This document shows, in pieces, positions 8,652 to 18,157 of a stretch of 64,000 nucleotides of DNA. Positions within the stretch are counted from its first letter, which is position 1; the number at the start of each line of letters is the position of its first letter. A model generated the notes under the pieces. That model was not told the origin of the DNA. It did not search any database and worked only from the letters and a program-made list of their open reading frames with translations. Source of the DNA: VFKU01 sp964620045 (GTDB lineage: Bacteria > Hydrogenedentota > Hydrogenedentia > Hydrogenedentales > GCA-2746185); assembly GCA_964620045.1 (NCBI GenBank), contig CAZUJL010000012.1, positions 65,468-129,467 of the forward strand, written 5' to 3'. The position numbers and the translations under genes are program-made.

Positions 8652-9872
8652 TTAGAATTTAAACGGGATCAGCTTTCGCAGGCGGCTGCTTTCCGGTTTA
8701 AGGGTCACAGCCACCGGTGTCTGTATCGGCTCCGGCTTCGGCATTGCCTTCAAGCCATTGTCCAACGCCTGAACGAACATGCGTTCGTCCTGCGGTTTCT
8801 GAAATTTCAAATACACCTGCTCGTTTTTCTCGCCGTCAACGGCAAAATAGAAGTCAATCGTGCGAAAGGGCCCCTGCAACCGGCCCGGCGGCGTGGCCTG
8901 AATCAGTCCCCACAACACAAGCACCGCGCCCAGCACAAGACTCGCCAATCCAAAAAACTGCGGGAAAAATCCAATGAATTCTTCATTCGTGGCTTTTCCG
9001 ATGATGACGATCAGCACGACGGGCAGCACTACGCCTACGCCAAGCAATGAACCGCGGTATTCGCGGCCGTAATTAATCTTCTTCACATTGCCCACCGGCA
9101 CCATATGATCGCCGAACTTGACCATGCCGTTGGACACCTGCACCTGCATCGCGCCGCCCCTCAATGCATCCTTCACCTGGAAGAGCGGGGTCTCTCGGAT
9201 ACTCTCATTGACTTTCGGAACCAGCCGGTTTTTAACCGGCGCCACGATGGCCTCCAGCCAACGAAAGCGAATCGGCTCCATCTCATATTTTCGGTCGAGC
9301 CTCATCGAATTCAGGTACATGAGAAAAGGAGACGAGGCCGTTGCGACAACGTCAATGGCATACTCAAAGAAGCCCGCATTCGAACCTTCGCGGTGCAGGC
9401 CGGTGCAAAGGGTGTGCACAAAAAACGTCCCGACGACAACACGCCAGTATTGACGGAACACGCGATACGGCCTGAAGTTTGCAACTTTCTGCTCGACATT
9501 AAACGCCAGGACAAAGATGATGTAGCACGGCACCATCAGCGCGAAGACGAGGCCGACGCCATTCATCTTCGCTCCGTCGCTATTGATCACACTCGCCGAG
9601 ATACCGAATAAGATGCCTGTTACACCCGCGGCCATCGGGTAGCTCACCAGTGCGACTACGAATGCGCAGAAGGCGATGATGACGGCTACCGCTGCGAAGA
9701 CGATGCCCCCGCCACCGGCCACCGCGCCTGAAGCTCCGCCGTCACTCCCATAGGTGCCCTCGCGCACCTGGCGCGCGCGATCGTTTTGTCCCATTTGATA
9801 CGAATAGGAAAAGGTGTCGACGCCCCACGACTGACCGCTGTACCCGGCTTTATATTCGTCGCTAAAAGACAT
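8652..9872 (-). CDS. Multi-pass membrane protein with extra C-terminal PH-like domain; paralogue of the downstream gene
   Basis: A 406-residue protein from ATG 9872, preceded by AAGGGA. The N-terminal soluble tag (EYKAGYSGQSWGVDTFSYSY), Gly-rich linker and four-TM region with NGVGLVFALMVPCYI match the smaller downstream paralogue. Residues about 240-390 are unique: VSNGMVKFGDHMVPVGNVKKINYG, then two TM segments, then DFYFAVDGEKNEQVYLKFQ. That layout resembles DUF6232-type membrane PH-like domains; this is a tentative family call. It diverges from the S41-like gene at 10093. Confidence 0.75.
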   Translation of the reverse strand: MSFSDEYKAGYSGQSWGVDTFSYSYQMGQNDRARQVREGTYGSDGGASGAVAGGGGIVFAAVAVIIAFCAFVVALVSYPMAAGVTGILFGISASVINSDGAKMNGVGLVFALMVPCYIIFVLAFNVEQKVANFRPYRVFRQYWRVVVGTFFVHTLCTGLHREGSNAGFFEYAIDVVATASSPFLMYLNSMRLDRKYEMEPIRFRWLEAIVAPVKNRLVPKVNESIRETPLFQVKDALRGGAMQVQVSNGMVKFGDHMVPVGNVKKINYGREYRGSLLGVGVVLPVVLIVIIGKATNEEFIGFFPQFFGLASLVLGAVLVLWGLIQATPPGRLQGPFRTIDFYFAVDGEKNEQVYLKFQKPQDERMFVQALDNGLKAMPKPEPIQTPVAVTLKPESSRLRKLIPFKF

Positions 9873-10092
9873 AGTGTCCCTTGCTCCCAATTGCAGTGGG
9901 GTTGCGTGAATGTGACGAAAATGACGATTCTTGCGCAGCCGACATTCATTAGCCTAGAGAGGCTGTGGGATCCGAATCAATACCAGCCCAGTGGGATTAC
10001 ACCCGGATTTCGATGTCTGCGGAGCTAGCGGGGTAAACTTCGGTCGCCCTCGTGTCGTCCAACGGAGGCCGGTCACCGGCAAAAGGAGCGTT

Positions 10093-11421
10093 ATGCGTTT
10101 ACGGATTCGATATGCAGCGTTACTTCTGGTGCTGGCGGTCGCTGTGCCGGCGGTGGCGCTCGAACCGTCGCAGGTGCCGGCGTGGGAGGCAGACCTCGAT
10201 TTCCTGGTCGCCGAGTTCCCGAAAAAGGAAGGCGGCTTCACGCCGGACGAGCGTGCTGCATTTGAGTCGCAAATCGCGTCGACACGTTCGAAGCTGGCTT
10301 CGCTCGACGAAGAACACATCATCGTCGGCGTGATGCAGGCGGTCGCGAACGCGCACAACGGGCACACGGGCGCGAATCCGCCTCGGGGTGATGAACGGTA
10401 TGGACGTGTGCCGGTCCGCCTCTGGTACTTCGCCGATGGGTTGTATGTCGTGAAGGCGCGTCCGGAGCTTGCGCGTTTGCTGGGTACGAAGCTGGTGTCG
10501 ATCGACGGGCACGACACAGCCGAGCTGGTTGAACGCATCGGCACGCTCGCCTATGGCAATCGATCGTGGAAACGGTTTGGTGCGGCGATACGCCTGACTG
10601 TCCCAGCGCTGCTGTATGGACTCGATCTGGCGCCCGCGAAGGACCGGGCCGAGTATGTCTTCGCCAAGGCGGATGGATCGACGCTCCGCGAGACGCTGGC
10701 GGCCGAGCCGCCGGATCCGACGCGATATTCGCTCGCGATTTGGGACCTCGCCTGCGCGACGGAGATTGACGATATGAACTGGCGGTATACGTTTTTCGGA
10801 ATCGCGTTCAGCGCGCCGCTGTATCTGCGCGATCCGAACCATGTGCTGTGGTACCAGTACCTGAAAAAAGAAAAGACATTGTACATCCAGTACAACAGCT
10901 CCGTATTCGGCGAAGGCGACGATCGAGGCGCGTTGATCGATGGATTGTTGAAGACCGTTGAAGACAACCACCCCAAAAAGGTCGTGGTGGATCTGCGGCT
11001 GAACAGCGGCGGCGACCTGACACAGATGCGCGGGGCGTTTAACCGGATGCTGCGCGACGAAACATTCAAAACTCCCGGCACCCTATATGTGATCACGGGC
11101 CAGGCGACATTCTCGGCGGGCCTGTTCCACGCCGCGAATCTGAAGAGCCAGGGCGCCGTTGTCGTGGGTGAACTGGCCGGCGACGATCTCGATTTTTGGG
11201 CCGAGGGAGGCGCGCCATTCGAATTGCCGAATTCCAAGGTGCGGATCAACGCATCCACCGGCTTTCACAGCTACTCGAAGATCGAGTATCCGCAATACAA
11301 AGAACAGCTTTACCTGAATCTCGACATCGACACGCTGGAGCCGGATATCCCGGTCAAGATGACGTTTGACGACTACAAGAACGGCCGCGACCCGGTGTTG
11401 GACGCGATCCTGAACCGCTAA
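10093..11421 (+). CDS. Secreted S41-like (C-terminal processing peptidase fold) protease
   Basis: A 442-residue protein from ATG 10093 with an AAAAGGAGCG ribosome binding site. The signal peptide is MRLRIRYAALLLVLAVAVPAVA. An N-terminal cap region holds HNGHT (88-92), comparable to the conserved DGHT of S41 proteins. A PDZ-like strand (LLGTKLVSIDG) follows. The core has VVVDLRLNSGGD (~297-308) and TGQATFSAG with Ser341 placed as the S41 nucleophile. The usual Lys of the Ser/Lys dyad is not obvious, so activity should be treated as likely rather than certain. It is probably periplasmic or extracellular. Its stop overlaps the stop of the convergent DinB-like gene. Confidence 0.8.
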   Translation: MRLRIRYAALLLVLAVAVPAVALEPSQVPAWEADLDFLVAEFPKKEGGFTPDERAAFESQIASTRSKLASLDEEHIIVGVMQAVANAHNGHTGANPPRGDERYGRVPVRLWYFADGLYVVKARPELARLLGTKLVSIDGHDTAELVERIGTLAYGNRSWKRFGAAIRLTVPALLYGLDLAPAKDRAEYVFAKADGSTLRETLAAEPPDPTRYSLAIWDLACATEIDDMNWRYTFFGIAFSAPLYLRDPNHVLWYQYLKKEKTLYIQYNSSVFGEGDDRGALIDGLLKTVEDNHPKKVVVDLRLNSGGDLTQMRGAFNRMLRDETFKTPGTLYVITGQATFSAGLFHAANLKSQGAVVVGELAGDDLDFWAEGGAPFELPNSKVRINASTGFHSYSKIEYPQYKEQLYLNLDIDTLEPDIPVKMTFDDYKNGRDPVLDAILNR

Positions 11422-11933
11422 CTGCGCACGTTCAGGTTGCGGTCTTTGTAGTAGCCGAGGTCGATGTTCTTGAGCAGCTTCACGTGCAGCGAGATTTGTC
11501 CCGTGTGATACGAGAAATGCTCGGTGACGTGGAGAATCACGCTTACGCCGGTCGTGACTTCGCCCTGCACGGTGCGCGATTCGGTGAGCTTGACGAGATC
11601 CGCGCTGCGGAGCACCTGCACGACTTCCTGGAGTGTGGAATCCAGCCGCTGAATCAACTCGGCGCGGGGGATGGGGCCTGTCTCGTTAAATTCCTTTGCG
11701 CGCTCACGCTTGTCGGGCGCGCCGCCGATACCGCTGATGATCCACTGCCGCATGTTGCCGCAGAGGTGAAGGATTAGGTTGCCAATGCTGGCGAGATTTT
11801 CATTCGGACGACGCCAGATTTCGTCGTCGTTGAGTTCGCCGAGACATTTTACGATACGCGGATAAGACTTGTTCTGCAGCACGTCGATCGCCGCGTCGAT
11901 GTATTGTTCGCCCAGGATATTTTGTGTGCTCAT
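11418..11933 (-). CDS. DinB-like / DUF1572 four-helix protein
   Basis: A 171-residue helical protein with NLASIGNLILHLCGNMRQWIISG and a C-terminal ILHVTEHFSYHTGQI. His residues in the H..GN...W and H..EH..YH..Q segments match the metal-binding triad of the DinB/YfiT-like fold. Members include thiol-dependent transferases, and many are uncharacterised. The ATG sits in an ATGA overlap with the ligA stop, so the gene is translationally coupled to ligA. The stop codon overlaps that of the convergent protease gene. Confidence 0.82.
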   Translation of the reverse strand: MSTQNILGEQYIDAAIDVLQNKSYPRIVKCLGELNDDEIWRRPNENLASIGNLILHLCGNMRQWIISGIGGAPDKRERAKEFNETGPIPRAELIQRLDSTLQEVVQVLRSADLVKLTESRTVQGEVTTGVSVILHVTEHFSYHTGQISLHVKLLKNIDLGYYKDRNLNVRS

Positions 11934-13942
11934 TTTTCGCCCGCCAGTTTCTCGAATTCTTTTTCGTCCAGAATCGTCACGCCAAGTTCGCGCGCCTTGT
12001 CGAGCTTCGATCCCGCGCTTTCGCCCGCGAGCAAGTAGTCGGTCTTCTTGCTGACACTGCCCGAGGACTTCCCGCCGAGTTCGCGGATGCGCTCCTCGAT
12101 GGAGTCGCGCGAATAATTCGCCAGCGTGCCCGTGACCACGATCGTCTTGCCTTCAAACGGCCGCGGACCCGCGCTCGCCGCGCGCTTCTCCTGTTGCATG
12201 GTGAGGCCATGCGCACTTAGGCGCTTAATGAGTGCGCGGTTTTCGTCGGTCTCGAAGAAGTCGTGGATGCTTTTGGCCACAACCTCGCCAACTTCGTCCA
12301 CTTCCTGTAATTCTTCGACGCTGGCGTTTTCGATCGCCTTCATGGAGCCGAAGTGATCGGCGACCACTTGCGCGGTGCGTCCACCCACGTGGCGGATGTT
12401 CAGGCCGGTGAGCAGGCGGTGGAGGGGGCGTTTTTTTGAGGCTTCGATGCCGTTAACGAGATTTTCGGCAGATTTGAGCTTGTTTTTTTCCGGCCCGGCG
12501 AGTTGCTCGACGGTCAAGTCATATAGATCGGAGGGATCCTTGACCCATCCGGCGTTCACCACGAGTTCGACCATGGCGGGCCCCATGCCTTCGATGTCCA
12601 TCGCGCCGCGGCTCGCGAAGTAAACCAAGCGCTCCGTGACTTGTGCGGGGCAGGAGAGGTTCAGGCAGCGCAGATACGCGCCGTCCGGATCCTTGTGTAC
12701 CGCGCCGAGGCAGACGGGACACGCGTCGGGCACTTTGAAGCGGCGCGCGCCTTTGACGCGTTTTTCTTTTACATAACCAAGCACCTGCGGAATGATCTCG
12801 CCGGCTTTTTGGACTTCAACCGTGTCGCCGACGCGCAGGTCTTTGCGCTCAAGGTCTTCGAAGTTATACAGACTCGCGCGGCGCACGACGGTGCCCGCGA
12901 GCGTGACCGGTTCGAGTTCGGCGACAGGCGTGAGCGTGCCGGATTTGCCGACCTGGATGCTGATGCCGAGCAGCTTCGTCGGCTTTATTTCCGCCGGGAA
13001 CTTGTACGCAATCACCCAGCGCGGGGATTTGGCGGTCGAACCGAGCCGCGCGCGTTGCGCGGGATCGTTCACCTTAATCACCATGCCGTCGGTCTCGTAG
13101 TCGAGCGTGTGGCGCTTCGTGTTCCACGTCTCGATGACCTTCATCACGCCGTCGATGTCTTTGCAGAACTCGAAGGTGTCGTTGACGGGAAATCCCCATT
13201 TTTTTAAGTTCTTTAGCGTGTCGCGATGTTCCGCGCGCTGCCCTCCGGCCACCTCCGCGATGTCGAACACAAACAGGTTCAGCCGCCGCTTCGCGACGAG
13301 CTTGGTGTCGAGTTGTTTGAGTGTGCCGGCCGTCGTGTTGCGCGGGTTCGCGTACAGCGTTTCGCCCTCGGCCTCGCGCTCCTTGTTCAGCCGCACGAGT
13401 TCCGACTTATGCATAAACACTTCGCCGCGCACTTCGAGTAGCGGGGGAGGATTACCCTTCAGCGTCAACGGCAGCGAGCGAATTGTTTTCAGATTCTGGG
13501 TGATATCGTCGCCAGTTACGCCGTCGCCGCGCGTCGCGCCGCGCACGAACACGCCTTTTTCGTAACGCAGGGAAATCGCGACGCCGTCCACCTTCAGCTC
13601 GACCACATACTCGGGCGCATCACCCTCCAGCCCACGGCGCACGCGCGCGTCGAACTCGCGCACTTCGGCCTCGCTGTAGGTGTTGTCGATGGACAACATC
13701 GGCACGGCATGCGTGATCTGCTCGAAACCCTCCAGCGGCGCGCCGCCGACGCGCTGTGTCGGGGAGTCCGGCGTGACGAGGTCCGGGTGCTTCGCTTCGA
13801 GGTCCTGCAGCTCGCGCAGAAGCTTGTCGAACTCGACATCCGAGATTTCCGGCGCGGCCTGGGCGTAGTAGAGCTCATTGTGGTGCTCGATTTCCGCGCG
13901 GAGTTTCGCGGCTTTGTCTTTGAGTGCTTTGGGGGCGGCCAT
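11930..13942 (-). CDS. ligA: NAD-dependent DNA ligase LigA
   Basis: A 670-residue, full-length bacterial ligase that seals nicks with NAD+. Domains in order: Ia (HHNELYYAQAAPEISDVEFDKLL), adenylation domain with the nucleotide-binding Lys117 in ELKVDG, OB-fold, zinc finger (CPVC...CLNLSCP, ~405-430), helix-hairpin-helix repeats (MDIEGMGPAMV, LNIRHVGGRTAQ) and C-terminal BRCT (FEGKTIVVTGTLANYSRDSIEERI). All catalytic motifs are present. The gene is the first of a two-gene unit with the DinB-like gene and diverges from the glycosidase-like gene, leaving only 73 bp for both promoters. Confidence 0.98.
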   Translation of the reverse strand: MAAPKALKDKAAKLRAEIEHHNELYYAQAAPEISDVEFDKLLRELQDLEAKHPDLVTPDSPTQRVGGAPLEGFEQITHAVPMLSIDNTYSEAEVREFDARVRRGLEGDAPEYVVELKVDGVAISLRYEKGVFVRGATRGDGVTGDDITQNLKTIRSLPLTLKGNPPPLLEVRGEVFMHKSELVRLNKEREAEGETLYANPRNTTAGTLKQLDTKLVAKRRLNLFVFDIAEVAGGQRAEHRDTLKNLKKWGFPVNDTFEFCKDIDGVMKVIETWNTKRHTLDYETDGMVIKVNDPAQRARLGSTAKSPRWVIAYKFPAEIKPTKLLGISIQVGKSGTLTPVAELEPVTLAGTVVRRASLYNFEDLERKDLRVGDTVEVQKAGEIIPQVLGYVKEKRVKGARRFKVPDACPVCLGAVHKDPDGAYLRCLNLSCPAQVTERLVYFASRGAMDIEGMGPAMVELVVNAGWVKDPSDLYDLTVEQLAGPEKNKLKSAENLVNGIEASKKRPLHRLLTGLNIRHVGGRTAQVVADHFGSMKAIENASVEELQEVDEVGEVVAKSIHDFFETDENRALIKRLSAHGLTMQQEKRAASAGPRPFEGKTIVVTGTLANYSRDSIEERIRELGGKSSGSVSKKTDYLLAGESAGSKLDKARELGVTILDEKEFEKLAGEK

Positions 13943-14015
13943 GCGCCCGATTATACGTGTGGACCCGACGTTGCCTCACGTTGACCGGCATCCGGCGCGA
14001 CCCTACAATCGGGCC

Positions 14016-15302
14016 ATGCGAATCCTCTGGATCTGTTTGTCGACTTTGCTTGCGGTCACCACGGCGTTCGGCGACTCCGCCACGCGCTGGACGCAAAAAG
14101 ACTTCCTCATCACCTTCTGGTGCCCACCGCCGGCGACGGATGAAAACCTCGCGAACGTCGCCGCGGAAGGTTTTAATCTGACGTGGGTGCCGGAGGAGGG
14201 CCTGGACGTCGCCGCGCGGCACGGTCTGCGCGCGATGCTGCAAAGCGACCTCTTGCGGCCGGACGTGCTGGACGATGCGGCGAAGCGTGCGGAACTTGAT
14301 GCGCTCATCGCGCGCGTGAAAAAGCATCCGGCGTTGGAGGCCTACTACATCACCGACGAACCCGGCGCGGGCGCGTTTCCGGGACTCGGCAAATTGGTCG
14401 CCTATCTCCGCGAACGCGATCCGGCGCATCTCGCCTACATCAATCTCTACCCGACCTATGCGAACGAAGAACAGCTCGGCGTCAGCGCCGACGCCGCCGA
14501 GCGCGCGCGGGTGGGGCAGCCGGTCGATTCCGGCACGAAGGTGGCCGATAGCGGGACCGTGCTGCGGTATCGCGAACATGTCCGGCAATACATCGAAACC
14601 GTGAAGCCGGACCTCATCAGCTACGACCACTACCACTTCCTGAAGGATAAAGAAGGCAAGCCGAGGGACGGCACGGAGTACTTCCTGAACCTCGGCATGA
14701 TCCGCACGGCGGCGCTGGACGCCGAGCGGCCGTTCCTGAACATCATCCAGGCGGACACGATCGTGAAGAGTTGGCGCCTGCCGAACGCGTCGGAAGTGCG
14801 CTGGCTCGTATTCACGACGATGGCCTACGGCGGGCGCGGCATCAGCTACTTCACGTACTGGGGACCGCAGGAATACAACGGTCTCTACATCGACGGCCGC
14901 AAGATGCCGCTCATGGACGCCGTCGCGCAACTAAACCACGAGATGGCAAAACTCGGACCTGCGCTGATGAAACTCGACTCCGTCGGCGCGTATCACACCG
15001 CGCCGATCCCCGACGGCGCGCAGGCGATTCCCGCGGACGCGCCCGTGCAGGTGTTGAGCGACGGGCAGTACGTGCTCGGTCTATTCGCGAACCGCAACCG
15101 GCCGGACGCGTTCATGATCGTCAACCGCGACTACAACCAGTCCGTGGAAGCGACGCTGAAAATCACGCTACGCGGACGTCGCCTCGAAGAACTCGATCGG
15201 ACGACCGGCGAATGGAAAGAAGTCGCCCGCCTAAGCGGCGAGCGCATCGTAGTGATGACCCTGGCCGGCGGAAACGGCCGCCTGTTTCGCGTGGCGCGGT
15301 AG
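14016..15302 (+). CDS. Secreted TIM-barrel glycoside hydrolase-like protein
   Basis: A 428-residue protein from ATG 14016, where a signal peptide (MRILWICLSTLLAVTTAFG) begins; in-frame sequence upstream is a ligA shadow. The fold looks like a beta/alpha barrel of the beta-galactosidase-like superfamily: FNLTWVPEEGLDVAARHGLRAML, EAYYITDEPGAG (candidate acid), KPDLISYDHYHF, MAYGGRGISYFTYW, and a C-terminal beta domain (FANRNRPDAFMIVNRDYNQSVEATLKITL) typical of such hydrolases. Asp and Glu in ITDEPG are plausible catalytic acids, but the family could not be fixed. Probably periplasmic or secreted polysaccharide degradation. Confidence 0.72.
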   Translation: MRILWICLSTLLAVTTAFGDSATRWTQKDFLITFWCPPPATDENLANVAAEGFNLTWVPEEGLDVAARHGLRAMLQSDLLRPDVLDDAAKRAELDALIARVKKHPALEAYYITDEPGAGAFPGLGKLVAYLRERDPAHLAYINLYPTYANEEQLGVSADAAERARVGQPVDSGTKVADSGTVLRYREHVRQYIETVKPDLISYDHYHFLKDKEGKPRDGTEYFLNLGMIRTAALDAERPFLNIIQADTIVKSWRLPNASEVRWLVFTTMAYGGRGISYFTYWGPQEYNGLYIDGRKMPLMDAVAQLNHEMAKLGPALMKLDSVGAYHTAPIPDGAQAIPADAPVQVLSDGQYVLGLFANRNRPDAFMIVNRDYNQSVEATLKITLRGRRLEELDRTTGEWKEVARLSGERIVVMTLAGGNGRLFRVAR

Positions 15303-15525
15303 ACAGTATCCCCTTTCAGTCGACGGCCTTCTTCTACTACCAATGCAGTTTGTTGCACTGCCGCGCGGACTACGGTCCATGTGGTTGCGAGACAAGGATC
15401 ATTCAGTTAACCAAGCGCAGCAGTTTTCGCCTGTTCTTGGAAATTCGAGATTATTGCGACGATTTCGCAGTGGGTGGGGCTCACGGTTTGACGGCGTCCG
15501 GCCCGAGTTCCGCGGGGGCAGGCGA

Positions 15526-16584
15526 CTATTGAAACTCCCGATTTTGACGAACCACAGCCAGAACAGGCACGAAGACTGTTATATCTGGATCTGGGGCAGG
15601 TTGCTGTACTCGAGCTATGATCGTTGCTTCGAATCTTCCGGGTTTCGGTGGAGCAATTAGTTTTGCGCTGATTATTCCTGCAGCGGCATTCGTATCGAAT
15701 GATACAGTTAGGAAATCTCGAATATTTTCACTTACTTCAACCGAAGTTATTGAGTCGGACTCTCTCAATCCTTGGAGCTTAATTTCAGCTTGCTTCTGTT
15801 GTCCGGGCGTCATATCGTTGAAATTAACGACTTCGGGTTCCGGATCGATCCTTCCAAATACCCTCGCGAGGACGGGGATGCCTATCTCAAGGTCGACGCC
15901 TTGAAGGTAGAAGCTGATGCTTCCACGCAATGCGCCGATTGGCATCTGAGGGAGCAATCGGGCTTCCAGTAGCAGTTCCTTTGGTGCACGTTTGAGGTCT
16001 ACGCCAATATACGGTTCGTTTGCGTGGGCTGAAGCTGTGTCTAGAACAGCCGGATCCAAAGTGTTATTTAATGAAATCTTTATTTGAATCGGCCTGATCG
16101 CATCGCCGCGATCCACCTCAAAAAAATTTACCAATGAGGGAGATAGCGTAATGGCATGGACTGCAGTTCCTGTATACGTAATGGGGATCGAAGGTTTTAA
16201 AGGGTCATTGGTCGACAGCGTGACTGTTTTAGAGAATGTTCCGTCGTCGTCGGAGACGTCAATTTCGGCTTTTAGGAAAGTTTTTTCGCGCGGGGCGAGT
16301 ATTTGGGTGCCTAAGACGGCGCTAGTACATCCACACGACGTACCGGCGATATCGATGTAGAGTGGTTTGATGCCTCGATTCTCGATTTCTATAGAGGACT
16401 CAGAAATTACATGAGACATCACCGACCCGAATTGTATCTGTGCCGTCTTGGTCCAAAATTCAGGATTTGGGTTGCGGTAACGGTTTGTAAATAGATGAAT
16501 GAGCGTTCCTGCGGAGTAGCCAGACACTATTATGCCGATGGTTATCAGAGTAATACGCAGATAGTTATTTTTTTGGGGCGTCAT
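15526..16584 (-). CDS. DUF1573 (Ig-like) membrane-anchored protein
   Basis: A 352-residue protein. ATG 16584 is chosen because GAGGGAG lies 8 nt upstream; the in-frame GTG at 16593 overlaps that site. An N-terminal TM anchor (YLRITLITIGIIVSGYSAGTLIHLF) is followed by a periplasmic DUF1573 domain: IEIENRGIKPLYIDIAGTSCGCTSAVL, whose SCGC is the family signature, then KTVTLSTNDPLKPSIPITYTG. Two more beta-sandwich repeats follow. It is the last gene of the AT-rich four-gene minus-strand block. DUF1573 proteins are surface-associated and of unknown function. Base composition is clearly lower in GC than ligA or gltB. Confidence 0.85.
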   Translation of the reverse strand: MTPQKNNYLRITLITIGIIVSGYSAGTLIHLFTNRYRNPNPEFWTKTAQIQFGSVMSHVISESSIEIENRGIKPLYIDIAGTSCGCTSAVLGTQILAPREKTFLKAEIDVSDDDGTFSKTVTLSTNDPLKPSIPITYTGTAVHAITLSPSLVNFFEVDRGDAIRPIQIKISLNNTLDPAVLDTASAHANEPYIGVDLKRAPKELLLEARLLPQMPIGALRGSISFYLQGVDLEIGIPVLARVFGRIDPEPEVVNFNDMTPGQQKQAEIKLQGLRESDSITSVEVSENIRDFLTVSFDTNAAAGIISAKLIAPPKPGRFEATIIARVQQPAPDPDITVFVPVLAVVRQNREFQ

Positions 16585-16607
16585 AATAAGCACTCCCTCA
16601 GAGAGTG

Positions 16608-17687
16608 TTAGTGTTTATCTCTTGGCTTGCGCATTAACGAGAGGCCAAATGCAGCAATACATCCACCTAAGAAAAACAACAAAACCGAGAGTTTTTCGGA
16701 GAGTTGCAAGGACGGTTGTATGTCCGTCTGGATCCCCATACTTGTATTGGCCGGATCGTCCGAAATTACGATCTCATTATCGATATGCGACTCTGGAATG
16801 GAATAGATTGAAGGTCTGATTTCACCGTTAACCTCTAGATTGGTGACTTTGAGTTCCAATTTGCCCTCGGGATCCCCTGATGGGTCGTACCAGATTGCTT
16901 CAGCCGACTGAAAAGAATGAAAGCCTTCGTCGCTAAAATGGCCCATTTCGATCACTCGAAATTCCTGCTGTAGAGTGCCGTTATTAAGCTCAAAGATTTC
17001 ATATCTCAGCGGATACCAGTCGAGCGACGGTGCCAGAAAAACACGGTAAAGAGAGCCTTGCGAGCCAGAACTGCTAACGGTGTGACATTCTATTTCGAAA
17101 ATACTACATTTGATGTTGTTAACACTCTGATCGCCGATCCAACGCGCATTTGACGCCATACTCTCCCAAATGGAGGGTTCCCGTAGCGTTTCGTAAGTCG
17201 GGATTTCTCCATTACACGTGGCGAATTGGAAAGGAAGAAGTATTGGAACTAGAATCGGATACGAGGCGCCATGTTGTGACATACCGCCCGAATAAAGCGT
17301 GCGATCTTTCCAGTCGAAACGAAACGTCTTAGCGTCGTGGTGGATGATTGAATGATTTTGAACTGAGGCGAGAAACGGCGAAGTACTGGTTTTATCGATT
17401 CTGTATGAAGAACCACTCATTCTAAAACGAAGTTCTGTTTTCCAGATAGCCGACGCACCTTCGCTGGGAGCGCTGAGGATATTGGGGATGAGATGTGCGT
17501 CTTTCTTGTTCTCTGCAGTAACTGGTTTGCTTGTTGTGTAGTCGAAGCTTGCGCTTAGATCGACTGATTCAATTGTCGAAAAATGGCGCACTAAAGCGTT
17601 AACGGCGGCGGTGTTGTCATTGCCGTCCGTGCCAAATGCGGGGTGCATGAAAAGCAGTAACCAAACACACATACGATTCGTAGGCAT
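16608..17687 (-). CDS. Secreted protein with C-terminal membrane anchor, unknown function
   Basis: A 359-residue protein from ATG 17687 (TTG 17711 is an in-frame alternative). The N-terminal hydrophobic signal is MCVWLLLFMHPAFG. The body is beta-rich with SFDYTTS, ELRFRMSGSSYRIDKTS and IHHDAKTFRFDWKDRTLYSG, which gives it the look of a LolA/RseB-like outer-membrane lipoprotein-sorting fold (curved sheet with a WKTELRFRMSG strand); this is fold-level inference only. A C-terminal TM helix (LSVLLFFLGGCIAAFGLSL) followed by RKPRDKH resembles a sorting or anchoring tail. It lies 23 bp upstream of the DUF1573 gene and is presumably co-transcribed. Confidence 0.65.
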   Translation of the reverse strand: MPTNRMCVWLLLFMHPAFGTDGNDNTAAVNALVRHFSTIESVDLSASFDYTTSKPVTAENKKDAHLIPNILSAPSEGASAIWKTELRFRMSGSSYRIDKTSTSPFLASVQNHSIIHHDAKTFRFDWKDRTLYSGGMSQHGASYPILVPILLPFQFATCNGEIPTYETLREPSIWESMASNARWIGDQSVNNIKCSIFEIECHTVSSSGSQGSLYRVFLAPSLDWYPLRYEIFELNNGTLQQEFRVIEMGHFSDEGFHSFQSAEAIWYDPSGDPEGKLELKVTNLEVNGEIRPSIYSIPESHIDNEIVISDDPANTSMGIQTDIQPSLQLSEKLSVLLFFLGGCIAAFGLSLMRKPRDKH

Positions 17688-17744
17688 AATTTTTTGTCGA
17701 GGGGCATTCAAGCGAAGATTATTTCCAGTCAGAACCGCCGTATA

Positions 17745-18086
17745 TCACGCCATACCGCAGGTAAATGCCCCTGACGGGACGGGTTTGCCCGTAAAGCCAG
17801 AGTCCAGCAAGTTGCCCCCGCAATTCTGCCCACTGTATGCCGATATCTCACCGCAGCCTCCAGTACTCGCAGATTTGCCCAATCCCGGTTCCGATATCTG
17901 CTCACGCCCCGGGCGTGGTGCCGTCCACTTAACTGACCCTCCAGGAAGGTTAATGCAGTTTGGCACAGTATCGCAGGCGCCGTTTACCCAACAATCGAAC
18001 GCAAATGCAGGGTGAACGCCCATTGCGGCCGCCGCCGAGAACACAAACAGTGCAGCGGCTCTCTTGAGTGGCTTTCTCGTTATCAT
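17745..18086 (-). CDS. Small secreted cysteine-rich protein
   Basis: A 113-residue protein from ATG 18086, with AAAGGAA 7 nt upstream. The signal peptide (RAAALFVFSAAAAMGVHPAFA) has an Ala-x-Ala-type cleavage site, giving a mature peptide of about 83 residues that begins near FDCWVNGACDT. The mature part has six cysteines (DCW, ACD, PNC, GGCG, QNCG, TCG), so three disulfides are possible, and it is rich in Gly, Ser and Pro. It resembles no family I can name. Its size, export signal and neighbours (DUF1573, anchored secreted protein) suggest a secreted peptide handled by them, loosely like NVEALA peptides of Bacteroidota, but without that signature. Confidence 0.65.
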   Translation of the reverse strand: MITRKPLKRAAALFVFSAAAAMGVHPAFAFDCWVNGACDTVPNCINLPGGSVKWTAPRPGREQISEPGLGKSASTGGCGEISAYSGQNCGGNLLDSGFTGKPVPSGAFTCGMA

Positions 18087-18157
18087 TTGCAGATTCCTTT
18101 GTGTTGGCTTCGCTTGAAGTGCCCTCTCGACTCGCATTTCGGATGAAATGCGAAAAA

